Counted from the first letter of the stretch, positions 1 to 6,626 are shown. The stretch is DNA of 8,556 nt from an uncultured Clostridium sp. (GCA_947643685.1 CANRXD010000050.1:1-8556), one strand, 5' to 3'. Notes: generated from the letters alone by a model not told the origin. Translations and numbers: made by a program.

Positions 1-771
1 TGTTTCTAATGCCCTGGCAGCATCAATATACCCCCTGTCACAAAAATCCTTTGCAAGTGCAAATCCATCTTCAAGATAAAAACTCAGCTTCCTGGTACCG
101 CTGTTGACTTTGTCAAAAGCCTCTTTCTGTCTTCCTTCCGCATAAAGAGGATAAAAACCTTTTGCAATCGCCAGGGTTTTTATGGAAATATCATTGTTGG
201 AAATAATCGGGGTGATTCCCTCAGAAACAAAGTAGTCACATACGCTTTCCCATTCGCCGAGGTTTGCCGGTACGGATTGCCCGTGCTGTTTGAGCAAATC
301 CAGATTGCAGTACATACCAAAAGCCGATACGGTTGTAGGCACCCAGTAGATTCTTCCGTCCGGCGACTGCATCTGGCTGAGCATACTTTCGGAAAAATCA
401 TTCTGCTCCACCAGATCCGTCAAATCCGCAAGACTGCCATGGTCAGAAAACAAAAGCCCGGTATCATGATTGATCATAAAAACATCATCCAGACGTCCCG
501 CATTCTCCCTGCTTACCAGGGCGCTGTAATAGTCGGCTCCTTTTATGCTTTCATAAGATATGCTGATATCCGGATTCATTTCCATATACTCAGTGAGGAT
601 ATCCTCAATCACTTCCACGTTTGCCGGTTCATATTTATTGCCAAAGAATAAAAGCCTGTGACTGGCCTCATCCGGCACCTCATAATTAACCACTTCATTT
701 TTTGTCCCACAGCCTGTCAGGACCAGTAAAACTGCTGATATTCCAATAATCAGATGCCTGTGTTTTCCCAT
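1..771 (-). CDS. Extracellular solute-binding lipoprotein (family 1), 3' end beyond window
   Basis: The first 257 codons of an open frame start at ATG 771 and reach the left edge without a stop. A GGGAGGA ribosome binding site (778-784) lies 6 nt upstream. The N-terminus is a lipoprotein signal: K/R/H residues, a hydrophobic stretch (residues 7-18), then lipobox L-T-G-C with Cys21 as the lipidation site, so the product should be anchored outside the membrane. The mature part resembles carbohydrate ABC-transporter binding proteins (UgpB/MalE-like): an LLFFGNKYEP strand near 40, a helix ending in EYMEMNPDI (61-69), and the YWVPTTVSAFGMYCNLDLLKQ hinge segment at 142-162. It lies 61 bp downstream of another binding lipoprotein with no terminator between, so it is probably the third gene of the kinase operon. 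Class is fairly secure; ligand unknown. Whether permeases follow cannot be seen. Confidence 0.85.
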   Translation of the reverse strand, partial: MGKHRHLIIGISAVLLVLTGCGTKNEVVNYEVPDEASHRLLFFGNKYEPANVEVIEDILTEYMEMNPDISISYESIKGADYYSALVSRENAGRLDDVFMINHDTGLLFSDHGSLADLTDLVEQNDFSESMLSQMQSPDGRIYWVPTTVSAFGMYCNLDLLKQHGQSVPANLGEWESVCDYFVSEGITPIISNNDISIKTLAIAKGFYPLYAEGRQKEAFDKVNSGTRKLSFYLEDGFALAKDFCDRGYIDAARALET

Positions 772-832
772 TATGAATCCTCCCGTAAAATGTCACTTTC
801 TATCCTCTTATCGTGTAACATTATCAAAGCCG

Positions 833-2164
833 TCACGGATGAAGCGCGCTGTTCTTCCGTCCTTCTTCTAACGCCCTGTTGCAGGCTTCGTCAATCGCCT
901 TCGCACATTCCTGCGGCGTCACCGATCTGGCAAGCAGGTTGTGGATATTTGGCCAGAACACGCTGCGGACAGACGTATTGCTCCCCTGCCAGTTGGGGCT
1001 GTTGTTCATAAAGTCCACGACATTTACCTGATTGTCCATAAACTCATTCAGCATGACGATCTTATCCTGCCATCGCCCGGACACAGATCTGCATGCCGGC
1101 AGGTTTCCGGCAGACAGATCCATCCACCGGGGCGTATCGTAGATATATTTGATGAACGCTTTTGCCGCCGCAAGCTTCGCCTCGTCTCCGTTGTCGAAGA
1201 CCTCGAATCCCGTTACAAAAGAAGTTGCGTTGCCGCCCGGAAAATTCACGAATCCATAATCGTCGATATTGTCATACAGGATGATGTTGGCGTTATTATA
1301 TAAGAACACAGCCAGCTTTCCGCTGCCGAACAGGTCGCTGTAATCCACAAGTTCCAGGTTTTCCGGATGGGGAGGATACCAGCCCCTGCCGATGCCGTTC
1401 TGAAGCCACGCAAGCGCTTCCACTGTCTTTTCATCTTCGCAGTTAAAGTTTCCGTTTTCGTCAAAAATCCCGCCTCCAAAGGCGCGCATCATGGTCATAA
1501 TGTGGGTGTCTCCCTGGTTGTTTTTCCCGTACATCATCATCGGATAGCATCCGTCGGGAAGCTTATCGGCAAGCTGGTCTAAAACCGTGTTCCATTCCTC
1601 CATGCTCCAGGTCTGGATGGTGCGGTCCACATTGGCATATTCCTCCAGCCCGCACGCGGCGAACAGGCTTTTATTATAAATCAGGACGTTCTGCATACTT
1701 AAATAGGGCATCATATAGGTTTTTCCGTCCGTCATGCTCATTTTCCACAAAGCCTCATCCACATCCGCCCGCAGTTCGTCGGAGATGATATCGTCCAACG
1801 GAACAACCCTGCCCGAATGCAGATAGGACGCCATATTAAAATACCCTTCGTAAAGGATGTCAGCGGCGTCATCCGTATCAAATTTATCAGAAATTGCCTG
1901 AATCTCGTTTATATATTCAAATGTCTGCACCTGAATCGTCACGTCAGCATCCTCATACTGTGCGGCAAAAGCTTCCCCCGCCGCTTTCAGGAAGTCTTCC
2001 GCCACATCCATTTCCGGATCGGCAACGGCATTCATCGCCAGGGGCGGCGCTTTAATAATCAGTGTCACATCCTCTTTCTTCGCGGTTTTACCGGAACTGC
2101 ATCCCGCAAGAGTACCCATACACATGGCTGATGCCAGCAGAATCACAAGCAGCTTCTTTTTCAT
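833..2164 (-). CDS. Extracellular solute-binding lipoprotein (family 1, sugar-type)
   Basis: A complete 443-residue protein from ATG 2164 to TGA 833, with a GGAGGA ribosome binding site (2173-2178) 8 nt upstream. Signal peptide MKKKLLVILLASAMCMGTLAGC ends in a lipobox with Cys22, followed by a flexible S/G/K/T linker, so it should be a surface lipoprotein. Features typical of family 1 ABC binding proteins are present: YNKSLF at 163-168 in the hinge region, TWSMEEW at 185-191, LFGSGKLAVF at 279-288, PGG at 309-311, AGNLPACRSV at 352-361 and a final amphipathic helix (SVTPQECAKAIDEACNRAL, 414-432). Length is normal for the family. It lies only 18 bp downstream of the hybrid histidine kinase stop codon, so the two are very likely cotranscribed and probably functionally linked. 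No permease or ATPase gene is adjacent, so it may present a ligand to the kinase rather than, or as well as, feeding a transporter. The ligand cannot be predicted. Confidence 0.9.
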   Translation of the reverse strand: MKKKLLVILLASAMCMGTLAGCSSGKTAKKEDVTLIIKAPPLAMNAVADPEMDVAEDFLKAAGEAFAAQYEDADVTIQVQTFEYINEIQAISDKFDTDDAADILYEGYFNMASYLHSGRVVPLDDIISDELRADVDEALWKMSMTDGKTYMMPYLSMQNVLIYNKSLFAACGLEEYANVDRTIQTWSMEEWNTVLDQLADKLPDGCYPMMMYGKNNQGDTHIMTMMRAFGGGIFDENGNFNCEDEKTVEALAWLQNGIGRGWYPPHPENLELVDYSDLFGSGKLAVFLYNNANIILYDNIDDYGFVNFPGGNATSFVTGFEVFDNGDEAKLAAAKAFIKYIYDTPRWMDLSAGNLPACRSVSGRWQDKIVMLNEFMDNQVNVVDFMNNSPNWQGSNTSVRSVFWPNIHNLLARSVTPQECAKAIDEACNRALEEGRKNSALHP

Positions 2165-2182
2165 TCATCAATTCCTCCGTTA

Positions 2183-4366
2183 TTACCAGTTTTTCCTTCC
2201 CTGTTTAATCTTTTTCAGCATCGCATTGACATTGATCGGTTTTGTCAGGAAGTCGTCCATGCCGCTCGATAACGCCTGCTCCCTGTCCTCCTGAAAGCTG
2301 TTCGCAGTACAGGCATAAATCAGGACGGTCTTTGCGTCCTCTCTGTCCAGAGCGCGAATCGTTCCTGCCGCCGTGCACCCGTCCATGACCGGCATCTGCA
2401 TATCCATCAGGATAATGTCGAACTCCCCGGGCGCGGACTCTGCAAAAAGATGAACCGCTTCCTCACCGTTCCTGGCATATGCAGTCTCAAACCCCTCCAT
2501 CTTCAAAATTTCCAAAAGCACCTCCGCGTTCAGCTCCACGTCCTCCGCTACCAGGATCTTGAGCGAACGTCCCGTTTCTTCTCCGTGATTCAAATTTGTG
2601 TTATCTTCATTTTCACCGGTTTCCTGCAGGCTGTCCGGTATTCCATCCACCAGGGCGGACGGTATCGCCACCGTAAAGACGCTGCCCGCCCCCAGTTCGC
2701 TTTCCACGGAAATCTTTCCGCCCATGGCGTCGGTCAGCAGCTTGCTGATTGTCATACCAAGTCCCGTACCCTTGACTCCGGCAGAAACGTTATTTTTTTC
2801 CTGACTGAAAGAATCAAAAATTTTTCCGAGATATTCCTTTGAGATTCCGATCCCCGTATCCGCACACTGATAGGTGGTGACCACATGAGCGTCGTCCGTC
2901 TTTTTCTGTCGGACAGACACGGTAATGGAGCCGCCCGCAGGCGTAAACTTTGCCGCGTTTCCGATGATATTCATTAAAATCTGCTTGGTTCTGACCGCAT
3001 CGCCCACCACACAGGGCACAGAAACGTCCTTTTCCATAATCAGCTTCACACCGCGGTTCTCAATATTGTCCTTCTGCATGGCGCAGACCTCGTCCACCAA
3101 ATCATTTACAAGGAATGGTTCGCATGCCAGATCGATCTTGTCTGCCTGCAGCTTCGAGAGATCCAGAATGTCATTGACCAGAGACAACAGGTAATGCGCC
3201 GTACTGTCAGACTTATGAAGCCAATCTCTGATCTGTTCTTTCTGGCCGTCATCATTGATATGCACTGTGATCAGATGGTTTAAGCCGAGCAGACCATTTA
3301 AGGGCGTGCGGATTTCGTGGCTCATGTTGGAGAGGAACTCTTTCTGGTAGCGCGCCCGCTCCGTTGCCCGTATCACCTTTCTCTGGTTCACCATCATCAG
3401 CAGAATCATCACGCCGACAACCGCCATGCAGCCGATCAGCATACCCGTGCTCATTGCGATGAAATCTCCTAACTGTTCGTTAAACACTTCCTCGTCGACC
3501 AACATGACAAAATACAACGGAAGATCATCGTCAAACGGAATCAGGTAAAAAAACTTCCTGTCCCCCTGATAGACATGGTAAAATCCAAACGTTTCCCTGT
3601 TTTTTATTTTCTCTGCGATTTCCTCATTCGTCAGCTCCGAGCTGTCCGCATCAGCGATATGGCGATACAGATTGTTCGTGCTGTTTAAGTAGATATCTTT
3701 ATTATTGTCGATGATATAATTGCCATCCATATCGATCAGAGTGCTGTACCCGCGCCCTGTCCCGTTTTCCTCCCTGAAATTTTCGATCACCATGCGATCC
3801 TGTATCAGCGTAATGTCGCTGATACCGATCAGAGCAAGCATTTTTTCCCCCTGCACCTCGTAATCCGTAAGCCGGATGCCGTACAAAAGGCTCTCCCTGG
3901 CGATAAATCCACCGCTGATCTTATCGTCGAAGCGTACAAATACCCTCTCTTCCCCATTCTCAAAATAGGGGAGGATATTCATGTTTCTGCCCAGAATGTC
4001 GCTGCCGGGAGTGAATGTGACGTAGGTATTCGTATAAACGGTTCCATCTTCCGCGAGGAGATAAATTGCGCGGAATCTGCTTGTGGCGCACTCTAAGTTC
4101 ATCCGCTCCTCCACTTCCTCGATCGTCCGGCAGTCATAGCTTACAAAACGGTCGGAAACTGCCGCAAGATCCTCCCAGCAGATGTCAATATAACTCCTGA
4201 TCATTGCCTTATCATGCTCTGCCAGCTCATTGATGGCATTGATAATATTGTTCGATACCGAACGGTTCATTTGCCCCGTAAAAAAGAATGTAATCAGACA
4301 GACAACGGCCACCGTGACGGCAATCGCCGGCACATAAAAAATAAGACGACTTTTGTGCTTCTTCAA
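2183..4366 (-). CDS. Membrane-bound hybrid histidine kinase with extracellular Cache-like sensor and C-terminal receiver
   Basis: From TTG 4366 this encodes 727 residues. Order: TM1 (about 7-30); an extracytoplasmic sensor of about 270 residues (31-302) with dCache-like segments such as YLLAEDGTVYTN and STLIDMDGNYIIDNN; TM2 (303-326); HisKA with S-H-E-I-R-T-P-L-N-G (phosphoacceptor His350); HATPase_c with N box around Asn470, D503-T-G-I-G-I and G533-TGLGM; and a receiver with acidic pair Glu608/Asp609, phosphoacceptor Asp655, Thr687 and Lys709. All catalytic residues are intact. There is no HPt and no DNA-binding output domain, so phosphate must pass to a separate partner or the receiver acts as a sink. 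The TTG start is preferred because AGGAG (4375-4379) sits 8 nt upstream and the protein then starts MKKHKSRL just before TM1. An upstream in-frame ATG at 4510 would add 48 residues, but it abuts a terminator T-tract and lacks a ribosome binding site. First gene of an operon with two binding lipoproteins. Confidence 0.93.
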   Translation of the reverse strand: MKKHKSRLIFYVPAIAVTVAVVCLITFFFTGQMNRSVSNNIINAINELAEHDKAMIRSYIDICWEDLAAVSDRFVSYDCRTIEEVEERMNLECATSRFRAIYLLAEDGTVYTNTYVTFTPGSDILGRNMNILPYFENGEERVFVRFDDKISGGFIARESLLYGIRLTDYEVQGEKMLALIGISDITLIQDRMVIENFREENGTGRGYSTLIDMDGNYIIDNNKDIYLNSTNNLYRHIADADSSELTNEEIAEKIKNRETFGFYHVYQGDRKFFYLIPFDDDLPLYFVMLVDEEVFNEQLGDFIAMSTGMLIGCMAVVGVMILLMMVNQRKVIRATERARYQKEFLSNMSHEIRTPLNGLLGLNHLITVHINDDGQKEQIRDWLHKSDSTAHYLLSLVNDILDLSKLQADKIDLACEPFLVNDLVDEVCAMQKDNIENRGVKLIMEKDVSVPCVVGDAVRTKQILMNIIGNAAKFTPAGGSITVSVRQKKTDDAHVVTTYQCADTGIGISKEYLGKIFDSFSQEKNNVSAGVKGTGLGMTISKLLTDAMGGKISVESELGAGSVFTVAIPSALVDGIPDSLQETGENEDNTNLNHGEETGRSLKILVAEDVELNAEVLLEILKMEGFETAYARNGEEAVHLFAESAPGEFDIILMDMQMPVMDGCTAAGTIRALDREDAKTVLIYACTANSFQEDREQALSSGMDDFLTKPINVNAMLKKIKQGRKNW

Positions 4367-4374
4367 TATCCCCA

Positions 4375-4379
4375 CTCCT
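4375..4379 (-). promoter_or_regulatory. Ribosome binding site deciding the TTG start of the hybrid kinase
   Basis: On the minus strand AGGAG is followed by 8 nt and then TTG-AAG-AAG-CAC (4366 downward). It is the only good Shine-Dalgarno in front of an in-frame start between the upstream terminator and the first membrane segment. The nearby in-frame GTG (Val) overlaps the AGGAG itself and cannot use it. Confidence 0.7.
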
Positions 4380-4512
4380 GTTACAAAAATGCTGTGAAAA
4401 ACGCTGTTCTTTCGGTTTCCGATGGCCTCAGGCCCCTCGTATCCCTCCCGGTCCGCCGGTTCTCCATAAAGCAGATTCTGAATTGGCTGGTTTCTATGTC
4501 TGCCTGACATGC

Positions 4513-4559
4513 AAAAAGGATGTTGTTCTGCGCCTTCAATGCAGACAGCATCCTTTTTT
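4513..4559 (-). terminator. Rho-independent terminator downstream of the ABC-F gene (bidirectional form)
   Basis: A perfect 10-bp outer stem AAAAAGGATG (4513-4522) / CATCCTTTTT (4549-4558), extended by an imperfect CTGTCTGC/GCAG inner part, encloses a short loop. On the minus strand the stem ends in TTTTT. It lies about 85 bp after the ABC-F stop codon (4645) and before the kinase operon, so it should end ABC-F transcripts. The A-tract/T-tract symmetry would also let it act on plus-strand transcripts. It separates the ABC-F unit from the kinase operon. The rest of 4560-4644 holds nothing I recognise beyond a tiny TGCCA-GAA-TGGCA repeat. Confidence 0.85.
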
Positions 4560-4644
4560 CACAACTTATATATCCGTTTATGCCCTCTCCATTCCCCCGG
4601 ATGCCAGAATGGCACAGCCCCAGACAGATGGCAGAATGCAAAAA

Positions 4645-6282
4645 TCAGTCATCGTTTTCCTGGCTTTCGGTGACAGTGAAAGTAAATCTCTTTCTTGCCA
4701 TTTCATCGCTCGCCAGATACTCGTCATAAGTTGTAATCTTATCTACCAGCTGTCCGTTGATGATTTCCATAATACGATTTGCCGTGGTCTCGACCACCTG
4801 ATGGTCACGGGAAGAGAAAATCATCACTCCGGGAAATTTCTTCATTCCATTGTTCAATGCAGTGATGGACTCCATGTCGAGATGGTCCGTAGGCTCATCA
4901 AACATCAGCACATTGGCACCGGAAATCATCATCTTCGACAGCATGCAGCGTACTCGCTCTCCTCCGGAAAGAACCTTAACCTTCTTTACTCCGTCCTCAC
5001 CCGCAAAAAGCATTCTTCCCAGGAAGCCCCTGACATAGGTTACATCCTTTTCCGGAGAATACTGTGTCAGCCAGTCCACGATGGTATCGTCATTTTCAAA
5101 CTCTGTACTATTATCTTTGGGAAAGTAGGCCTGTGTAGTGGTCAGCCCCCATTTGTAGTTACCGGAATCCGGCTCCATTTCTCCTGAAAGAATCTTAAAC
5201 AGTGTGGTCTTTGCAAGTTCATTGGGGCCAACCAGTGCCACTTTGTCCTCACGTCCCAGGGTAAAGGAAATATTATCTAAAACCTTTACACCGTCAATGG
5301 TCTTGGTGAGATTTTCCACTGTAAGCACTTCATTTCCGATCTCACGGAACGGGCGAAAATCAATATATGGATACTTTCTGCTGGACGGCTTGATCTCATC
5401 CAGCTCAATCTTTTCCAGGGCCCTCTTTCTGGATGTGGCCTGCCTGGACTTGGAAGCATTGGCGGAGAATCTCTGGATGAATTCCTGTAACTCCTTGATT
5501 TTTTCCTCCTTCTTCCTGTTGGCTTCCTTCATCTGCTTGATCATAAGCTGACTGGATTCGAACCAGAAGTCGTAGTTACCTGCATAAAGCTGGATTTTTC
5601 CATAGTCAATATCTGCAATCTGGGTACATACCTTATTTAAAAAATAGCGGTCATGGGATACCACGATGACTGTATTCTCAAAATTAATAAGGAATTCTTC
5701 CAGCCATGCAATGGCATCCAGATCCAGATGGTTCGTGGGCTCATCCAGAAGAAGAATATCAGGATTTCCGAACAGCGCCTGAGCCAGAAGCACCTTAACT
5801 TTCAAGGGACCTGTGAGCTCTTTCATCTGTTTGTAATGGAATTCTGTATCCACCCCAAGTCCGTTCAGAAGATTTTCCGCATCGGACTCCGCTTCCCATC
5901 CGTTCATAGAGGCGAATTCACCTTCCAGCTCAGCGGCCCTGATACCATCCTCATCGGTAAAATCTTCCTTCATATAAATTGCGTCCTTTTCCTTCATAAT
6001 GTCGTACAGACGCTGATTTCCCATGATTACTGTATCCAGAACGGTAAACTCGTCGTATTTAAAGTGGTCCTGCTGTAAAAAAGAAAGACGCTGTCCGGGT
6101 GTAATGGCAATCTCACCGCTTGTCGGCTCCAGTTTACCGGAAAGAATCTTTAAAAACGTAGATTTTCCGGCACCATTGGCACCAATCAGGCCATAACAGT
6201 TTCCTTCTGTAAATTTGATGTTTACATCCTCAAATAATGCTTTCTTTCCGACGCGGAGCGTCACATTATTGGCACTAATCAT
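4645..6282 (-). CDS. ABC-F family ATPase, YbiT/YkpA type
   Basis: A soluble 545-residue tandem ABC ATPase without membrane segments, the layout of ABC-F translation factors that bind the ribosomal E site; by overall sequence it resembles the YbiT/YkpA subgroup. ABC1: Walker A GANGAGKST (34-42), signature position LTGPL (156-160), Walker B ILLLDEPTNHLD (176-187), switch His210. A charged coiled linker (about 243-298) contains the conserved FSANASKSRQATSRKRALEK region. ABC2: Walker A GPNELAKTT (352-360), signature LSGGE (438-442), Walker B VLMFDEPTDHLD (458-469), and SSRDHQ where Arg492 stands at the switch-His position. Start ATG 6282 is chosen because AAGGAG lies 10 nt upstream and MISANNVTLRV matches the family N-terminus; an in-frame TTG at 6318 lies inside the leader hairpin. 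Single gene with its own promoter and terminator. Odd: motif changes cluster on one composite ATP site. Role in resistance or in general translation cannot be decided here. Confidence 0.92.
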   Translation of the reverse strand: MISANNVTLRVGKKALFEDVNIKFTEGNCYGLIGANGAGKSTFLKILSGKLEPTSGEIAITPGQRLSFLQQDHFKYDEFTVLDTVIMGNQRLYDIMKEKDAIYMKEDFTDEDGIRAAELEGEFASMNGWEAESDAENLLNGLGVDTEFHYKQMKELTGPLKVKVLLAQALFGNPDILLLDEPTNHLDLDAIAWLEEFLINFENTVIVVSHDRYFLNKVCTQIADIDYGKIQLYAGNYDFWFESSQLMIKQMKEANRKKEEKIKELQEFIQRFSANASKSRQATSRKRALEKIELDEIKPSSRKYPYIDFRPFREIGNEVLTVENLTKTIDGVKVLDNISFTLGREDKVALVGPNELAKTTLFKILSGEMEPDSGNYKWGLTTTQAYFPKDNSTEFENDDTIVDWLTQYSPEKDVTYVRGFLGRMLFAGEDGVKKVKVLSGGERVRCMLSKMMISGANVLMFDEPTDHLDMESITALNNGMKKFPGVMIFSSRDHQVVETTANRIMEIINGQLVDKITTYDEYLASDEMARKRFTFTVTESQENDD

Positions 6283-6293
6283 TTTCTCAAATC

Positions 6294-6299
6294 TCCTTC
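6294..6299 (-). promoter_or_regulatory. Ribosome binding site of the ABC-F gene
   Basis: The minus strand reads GGAAGGAGATTTGAGAAA before ATG 6282, placing an AAGGAG-type site about 10 nt upstream. This supports 6282 over the upstream in-frame TTG at 6318. The same bases lie inside a 14-codon upstream reading frame. Confidence 0.7.
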
Positions 6300-6308
6300 C
6301 GCTGAAAA

Positions 6309-6329
6309 GAGGGGGCAAATTGTCCCCTC
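6309..6329 (-). promoter_or_regulatory. Leader hairpin upstream of the ABC-F gene
   Basis: A perfect 6-bp GC-rich stem GAGGGG/CCCCTC with a 9-nt loop, followed on the minus strand by TTTT (6305-6308). It lies between the predicted transcript start (about 6338) and the ribosome binding site. It is short for a terminator but has the form of a weak attenuator or a leader-stabilising hairpin. Confidence 0.45.
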
Positions 6330-6344
6330 ATCAGTTACGCTCTT

Positions 6345-6373
6345 ATTCTATTAGGAATTCCTTGATTTTGCAA
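6345..6373 (-). promoter_or_regulatory. Sigma-A-type promoter of the ABC-F gene
   Basis: On the minus strand TTGCAA (-35, 6368-6373), a 17-bp spacer, then TAGAAT (-10, 6345-6350). Predicted transcript start is near 6338, giving a leader of about 55 nt. The spacer contains the palindrome AGGAATTCCT (6353-6362), and an inverted repeat CCTTG-6nt-CAAGG (6360-6375) overlaps the -35; either could be a repressor operator, but no regulator is identifiable. Confidence 0.7.
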
Positions 6374-6422
6374 GGTTTTTTCCAAATATTTTTGTTTTTC
6401 AGCCCATCCGGGAATTTTCCCT

Positions 6423-6430
6423 GATTTATG
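6423..6430. repeat. Target-site duplication, left copy (GATTTATG)
   Basis: GATTTATG directly abuts the left terminal inverted repeat of the MITE-like element and is repeated exactly at 6528-6535. Confidence 0.75.
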
Positions 6431-6527
6431 GTAACAGTTCAGCCTTACCCGGAATCTTCATAAGACGGATGTCACAGACTTCTTGTCCGCGGTACGCGGG
6501 CAAGAAGATGCAGGGCTGAAGTGTTAC
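6431..6527. mobile_element. MITE-like non-coding element, 97 bp
   Basis: Terminal inverted repeats GTAACAGTTCAGCC (6431-6444) and GGCTGAAGTGTTAC (6514-6527) match at 13 of 14 positions. They are flanked without a gap by the 8-bp direct repeat GATTTATG, as expected for a transposase-made target-site duplication. Inside lies a second near-perfect hairpin, CTTCTTGTCCGCG (6479-6491), loop GTA, CGCGGGCAAGAAG (6495-6507), whose single non-Watson-Crick pair is a U:G wobble if transcribed from the plus strand. There is no coding capacity, so mobilisation would need a transposase in trans. An 8-bp duplication is compatible with ISL3- or IS256-type transposases, but the parent family cannot be named from this copy alone. 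It sits between the csp terminator and the ABC-F promoter and disrupts no gene. Confidence 0.7.
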
Positions 6528-6535
6528 GATTTATG
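6528..6535. repeat. Target-site duplication, right copy (GATTTATG)
   Basis: Exact copy of 6423-6430, directly abutting the right terminal inverted repeat. The bases that follow contain a 10-bp palindrome GCTCCGGAGC (6537-6546) of unknown meaning. Confidence 0.75.
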
Positions 6536-6575
6536 AGCTCCGGAGCGGTCCTATATAACACAGGAAAAGCTATTG

Positions 6576-6602
6576 AAAAAGACCGCCCCTTATGGGACGG
6601 TC
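6576..6602 (-). terminator. Rho-independent terminator of the cold-shock gene
   Basis: On the minus strand GACCGTCCC, loop ATAA, GGGGCGGTC, then TTTTT: a 9-bp GC-rich stem with one G:U pair and a T-tract. It lies 24 bp after the csp stop codon and ends that transcript before the MITE-like element and the ABC-F promoter. Confidence 0.9.
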
Positions 6603-6626
6603 CTCTCATTTTGTCTCATCTGAATA

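Larger units (their letters stand above)
6287..6331 (-). other. Possible leader peptide ORF (14 codons) in the ABC-F leader
   Basis: ATG 6331 opens a frame reading MRGQFAPSFQRKEI and stopping at TGA 6287-6289, four bases before the ABC-F ATG. It begins at the edge of the leader hairpin and spans it and the ABC-F ribosome binding site. It has no ribosome binding site and would start only about 7 nt from the predicted transcript start, so translation is uncertain. Leader ORFs control some resistance ABC-F genes; whether this one does so is inference. Confidence 0.25.

Noticed and set aside
4380..4512. Promoter for the kinase operon
   Set aside because: The TTGCAT, TAGAAA and TTTATG stretches on the minus strand do not combine with acceptable spacing, so no promoter is called.
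4381..4641. 86-codon minus-strand frame between the ABC-F and kinase genes
   Set aside because: It runs through the terminator hairpin, overlaps the kinase leader in another frame, and resembles no protein family.
4483..5187. 234-codon plus-strand open frame opposite the ABC-F gene
   Set aside because: It is antisense to a clear ABC-F ATPase, has no recognisable domain, and its composition is what an antisense frame of a conserved gene gives.
6283..6318. N-terminal extension of the ABC-F protein from TTG 6318
   Set aside because: It starts inside the leader hairpin without a ribosome binding site, while ATG 6282 has one and matches the family N-terminus.
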